From an uncultured Thermoleophilia bacterium (lineage in GTDB: Bacteria > Actinomycetota > Thermoleophilia > Gaiellales > F1-60-MAGs149), in the NCBI GenBank assembly GCA_902806305.1, contig CADCWC010000209.1, forward strand, positions 1-7,026: DNA of 7,026 nucleotides. Reading direction: 5' to 3'. The notes below the pieces were generated by a model. That model was not told the DNA's origin, ran no database searches, and worked only from the letters and a program-made list of their open reading frames with translations. The position numbers and the translations under genes were made by a program. Numbering within the stretch: position 1 is the stretch's first letter; the number at the start of each line of letters is the position of its first letter. Below are positions 4,511 to 7,026 of this stretch, piece after piece.

Positions 4511-5113
4511 GTGGAGGCGCCGCCCAGAGCCGTCGGATCGAGCCTCCGGCTGCTGCCGAACGCGCTCACGATCGTCCGGCTGGTGGCCCTCGTGCCGTTC
4601 TGCGTGCTGCTCGCCCGCGCCGAGGACGGGCAGTCCGTGGCGGCCGGCCTGCTCTTCGGGGCGGCCTCGCTGACGGACTGGTTCGACGGCTGGCTCGCGC
4701 GACGGCTGGGCGTCCAGTCACGCTTCGGACGGCTCGCGGACCCGCTCGCCGACCGCCTGCTGATCGGCTCGGGCACCATCCTGCTCTGGTACCACGACCG
4801 GCTGCCCGCCGTCGTGATGCTGCTCATCGTCGGTCGCGACGTGCTGCTCCTCTCGGGCCTGTCGCTGCTGCGCGACCGCGGCTACGAGCTCTCGGTGATC
4901 CTGCTCGGCAAGACGGCGACCTTCGTGCTGATGGCGGGCCTCGGCCTGACGATGCTGACCGACCCCGGCACGGACTGGCCGGGCGTGGTCCTCTACACGG
5001 GCATCGCCCTCTCGGTCGCGGCGGGCATCCTCTACGTCCTCACCGTCCCCGCCCGGCTGCGCGCGGCGCGGACCGGCGCCGGATCCGGAGGGACGTCATC
5101 AAAGGTGTCGTGA
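4511..5113 (+). CDS. CDP-alcohol phosphatidyltransferase (cardiolipin synthase or PgsA type)
   Basis: A membrane enzyme of 200 aa that transfers a phosphatidyl group from CDP-diacylglycerol to an alcohol acceptor. The full family signature is present: D56-W-F-D59-G60-W-L-A63-R64, then eight residues to G73, then D77 and D81 (DxxDGxxARx8GxxxDxxxD). The Asp residues bind the metal ions and the catalytic Asp is D81 by family comparison. Hydrophobic segments lie at about 17-35, 42-54, 84-95, 98-121, 127-148 and 158-180. The N-terminal LPNALTIVRL and the region to PLADRLLI fit the PgsA/cardiolipin-synthase branch. The acceptor (glycerol-3-phosphate, phosphatidylglycerol or inositol-phosphate) cannot be read with certainty. 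I recall a characterised Streptomyces coelicolor cardiolipin synthase of this type beside a mannose-1-phosphate guanylyltransferase gene, the same neighbour as here, which favours cardiolipin synthase. The GTG start is set by the leaderless -10. The 3' end overlaps the next gene. Confidence 0.88.
   Translation: MEAPPRAVGSSLRLLPNALTIVRLVALVPFCVLLARAEDGQSVAAGLLFGAASLTDWFDGWLARRLGVQSRFGRLADPLADRLLIGSGTILLWYHDRLPAVVMLLIVGRDVLLLSGLSLLRDRGYELSVILLGKTATFVLMAGLGLTMLTDPGTDWPGVVLYTGIALSVAAGILYVLTVPARLRAARTGAGSGGTSSKVS
5087..5092 (+). promoter_or_regulatory. Ribosome binding site GGAGGG pointing at a non-canonical start
   Basis: A near-perfect SD lies within the end of the phosphatidyltransferase gene. 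Its spacing is 5 nt to an ATC at 5098, but 17 nt to the GTG at 5110 and 20 nt to the ATG at 5113. It therefore fits initiation at ATC best. Confidence 0.5.
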
Positions 5114-7026
5114 TGGCGGGCGGCGAGGGCACCCGCCTCCGCCCGCTGACCTCGAACCAGCCCAAGCCGATGGTGCCGATCGCGGGCAAGCCCTGCATCG
5201 AGCACATCGTCGAGCTGCTCCACGCGCACGCGATCGACGACATCGTCGTCACGCTCGCGTACCTGCCGCAGGCCATCCGCTCGTACCTCGGCGACGGGTC
5301 GTCGCTCGGCGTGCGCCTCTCGTACTCCGTCGAGGACACGCCGCTCGGCACGGCCGGGTCGGTGCGCAAGGCCGCGGACGTGCTCGACGAGACGTTCGTG
5401 GTCATCTCCGGCGACGCGCTCTGCGACATCGACCTGACGGCGCTCGTGGCGTTCCACCGCGAGCGCGGCGCCGTCGCCACGCTCGCCGTCAAGAGCGTCG
5501 AGAACCCGCTCGAGTTCGGCGTGGTGATCGCCGACGAGGACGGGCGGGTCGAGCGCTTCCTGGAGAAGCCAGGCTGGGGTCAGGTCTTCTCCGACACGAT
5601 CAACACCGGCATCTACGTGCTCGAGCCGGAGGTGCTCCGGCACGTCCCGGACGGCGAGCCGCACGACTTCTCGAAGCAGCTCTTCCCCTACCTGCTCGAG
5701 CGCGGTCGACCCGTCTACGCCTGGACGGTGCCCGACGGGCAGTACTGGCAGGACATCGGGAACCTCGACCAGTTCCTCGAGGCGAACCGCGACGCGCTCG
5801 ACGCCCGTGTCCGGCTCGCCATCCCCGGCGTACGCCTGCAGGAGAACATCTGGGTGGGCGAGGGCGTGGCCGTGGCCGACCTCGACCAGATCGAGGGTCC
5901 GGCGGCCATCGGCCGGTTCTGCAACATCGAGCCGGGAGCGCGCATCGGTGCGTACACGGTGCTCGGCGCGAACGTCGTGGTCAAGGACGGCGCCTCCGTG
6001 AGCGGCAGCGTGGTCGAGCAGGGCAGCTACGTCGGGCCCGGGGCGGGCGTGACCGGCGCGATCGTGGGCCGGTCGACCGACATCCACGCGCACGCGCAGC
6101 TCAACGAGGGCGTGGCCGTCGGCGACGAGTGCTCGATCGGCGCCGAGGCCGTCGTCCTGCCCGGCGTCAAGGTCTACCCCTACAAGACCATCGAGGCGGG
6201 AGCCACGATCCGTGAGAACCTGATCCGGGAGTCGCGGCCCGTCGCCTCGCTGCTCGGGGACGAGGGCGCGGCGGGGATCGCGAACATCGACATCACCCCC
6301 GAGCTCGCGCTCCGGCTCGCCATGGCCTACGGCACCACGCTGAAGCGCGGCGACCGCGTCGCCGCGGGGCGGGACGGGCATCCGTCGTCCCGCATGCTGA
6401 AGCGCGCCATGGTGGCGGGCCTCCAGGCCGCGGGCGTGACCGTCGCCGACCTGCGGTTCGCCGCCCCGGGGCTCGTCCGGCATGAGGTCAAGACGTCGCG
6501 CCTCGCGGGCGGCTTCCACGTCCGGCGATCGGCCGAGGACGCGGAGATGGTCGAGATCGTGTTGTTCGAGCCGCCCGGAGTGCTCGCCGGGCGGGGCCTG
6601 CGGGCCGATGTCGAGAAGCACCTGAGCCGCAGCGAGTTCCGCCGCGTGACGCACCGCCAGGTCGGCGGGATCGTCGAGGCGCCGCGCGCCATCGAGAGCT
6701 ACTCCGGGGCGCTCGGGGCGCTGGTCGACCGCGATGCGGTGCGGCGTCGCGGGTTCCGACTGGTCGTCGACTACGGCCACTCGGCCGCCGCGCCGGTCGC
6801 CGAGGCGCTGTTCGCCGAGCTCGGCGTCGACGCCGTCGGCGTCGACGCCGGCGGCGACGCGCGCGACGTCGGGCCGCGGGTCAAGGACGAGGCGGTCGCG
6901 CAGGTGGCCCGCCTCGTCGAGGCGGTCGGCGCGGACCTCGGCGTCATCTTCGACGCCCACGCCGAGCGCCTGTGGCTCGTCGACGACGCGGGGCGTAGGA
7001 TCCCGTCGGCGCAGACGCTGCTCCTG
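5110..7026 (+). CDS. Mannose-1-phosphate guanylyltransferase / phosphomannomutase-like fusion, C-terminus beyond window
   Basis: Makes an NDP-sugar, most likely GDP-mannose from GTP and mannose-1-phosphate, in the cytoplasm for envelope glycans. Residues are counted from GTG 5110; 639 are seen and there is no stop. (1) Nucleotidyltransferase, about 1-235: GGEGTRLRP (4-12), PKPMVPI (18-24), GTAGS (80-84), SGDA (100-103), EKP with Lys153 (152-154), NTGIY (165-169), WQDIGN (213-218). (2) Left-handed beta-helix of hexapeptide repeats, about 241-371. (3) Phosphohexomutase-like domain, from about 391. Here the phosphoserine loop (TASHNP in active enzymes) reads VRRSAED (471-477), and the metal loop (DGDxDR) reads DAHAER (615-620), so mutase activity is doubtful. 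Domain order matches actinobacterial proteins of about 830 aa, so roughly 190 residues are probably missing at the right edge. The GTG shares GTGA with the upstream stop codon, consistent with translational coupling, but the family N-terminus aligns to an ATC at 5098 (12 nt upstream), which has the better SD. The exact sugar is inferred. Confidence 0.88.
   Translation, partial: MMAGGEGTRLRPLTSNQPKPMVPIAGKPCIEHIVELLHAHAIDDIVVTLAYLPQAIRSYLGDGSSLGVRLSYSVEDTPLGTAGSVRKAADVLDETFVVISGDALCDIDLTALVAFHRERGAVATLAVKSVENPLEFGVVIADEDGRVERFLEKPGWGQVFSDTINTGIYVLEPEVLRHVPDGEPHDFSKQLFPYLLERGRPVYAWTVPDGQYWQDIGNLDQFLEANRDALDARVRLAIPGVRLQENIWVGEGVAVADLDQIEGPAAIGRFCNIEPGARIGAYTVLGANVVVKDGASVSGSVVEQGSYVGPGAGVTGAIVGRSTDIHAHAQLNEGVAVGDECSIGAEAVVLPGVKVYPYKTIEAGATIRENLIRESRPVASLLGDEGAAGIANIDITPELALRLAMAYGTTLKRGDRVAAGRDGHPSSRMLKRAMVAGLQAAGVTVADLRFAAPGLVRHEVKTSRLAGGFHVRRSAEDAEMVEIVLFEPPGVLAGRGLRADVEKHLSRSEFRRVTHRQVGGIVEAPRAIESYSGALGALVDRDAVRRRGFRLVVDYGHSAAAPVAEALFAELGVDAVGVDAGGDARDVGPRVKDEAVAQVARLVEAVGADLGVIFDAHAERLWLVDDAGRRIPSAQTLLL

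Noticed and set aside
5032..6960. 642-codon open frame on the minus strand opposite the pyrophosphorylase gene
   Set aside because: It is a GC-driven antisense shadow: low-complexity Asp/Val/Arg/His composition, no domain motif, and exact overlap with a gene that has clear motifs on the plus strand.

Overview
The window is very GC-rich. Third codon positions are almost all G or C, and GTG starts are used freely. At least two genes appear to be leaderless, with a TAnnnT-type -10 hexamer 6 nt before the GTG. These traits, and a cardiolipin-synthase-type gene followed by a mannose-1-phosphate guanylyltransferase/phosphomannomutase-like gene (an order I recall from Streptomyces), point to a high-GC Actinomycetota chromosome. 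The class cannot be fixed from sequence alone; a Thermoleophilia-like lineage is possible. I see no mobile elements, rRNA, tRNA or CRISPR, and base composition is even throughout.

Layout, left to right. (1) 1-279, minus: the N-terminus of a secreted or membrane-anchored protein that runs off the left edge. (2) 280-449: 170 bp intergenic, with a possible terminator hairpin and an operator-like dyad over the left gene's putative promoter. (3) 450-1169, minus: a 239-aa protein of an uncharacterised family. (4) 1170-1246: a divergent promoter region. (5) 1247-2611, plus: allantoinase (allB), the clearest enzyme here. (6) 2680-3102, plus: a DUF3830 (cyclophilin-like fold) protein, 68 bp downstream, with a perfect 22-bp palindrome in its leader. 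(7) 3116-4426, minus: an MFS transporter convergent with the DUF3830 gene; an imperfect hairpin covers both stop codons. (8) 4427-4510: an 84-bp divergent promoter region serving two apparently leaderless genes, with a 10-bp-period direct repeat. (9) 4511-5113, plus: CDP-alcohol phosphatidyltransferase (cardiolipin synthase or PgsA type). (10) about 5098 or 5110 to the right edge, plus: NDP-sugar (GDP-mannose type) pyrophosphorylase with a left-handed beta-helix and a degenerate phosphohexomutase domain, overlapping gene 9.

The genes suggest three units. allB and DUF3830 probably form a ureide (purine-degradation) unit: AllB opens the allantoin ring, and the DUF3830 partner has no established function. 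The MFS gene is transcribed on its own. The phosphatidyltransferase and nucleotidyltransferase genes overlap and are very likely co-translated, linking anionic phospholipid synthesis to supply of an activated sugar for envelope glycoconjugates.

The points most worth a second look are: a likely non-canonical ATC start codon for the nucleotidyltransferase, placed exactly by an SD and by family alignment; loss of both catalytic signatures in its mutase domain; the allantoinase/DUF3830 pairing; and repeated TACGCT -10 elements accompanied by small dyads.
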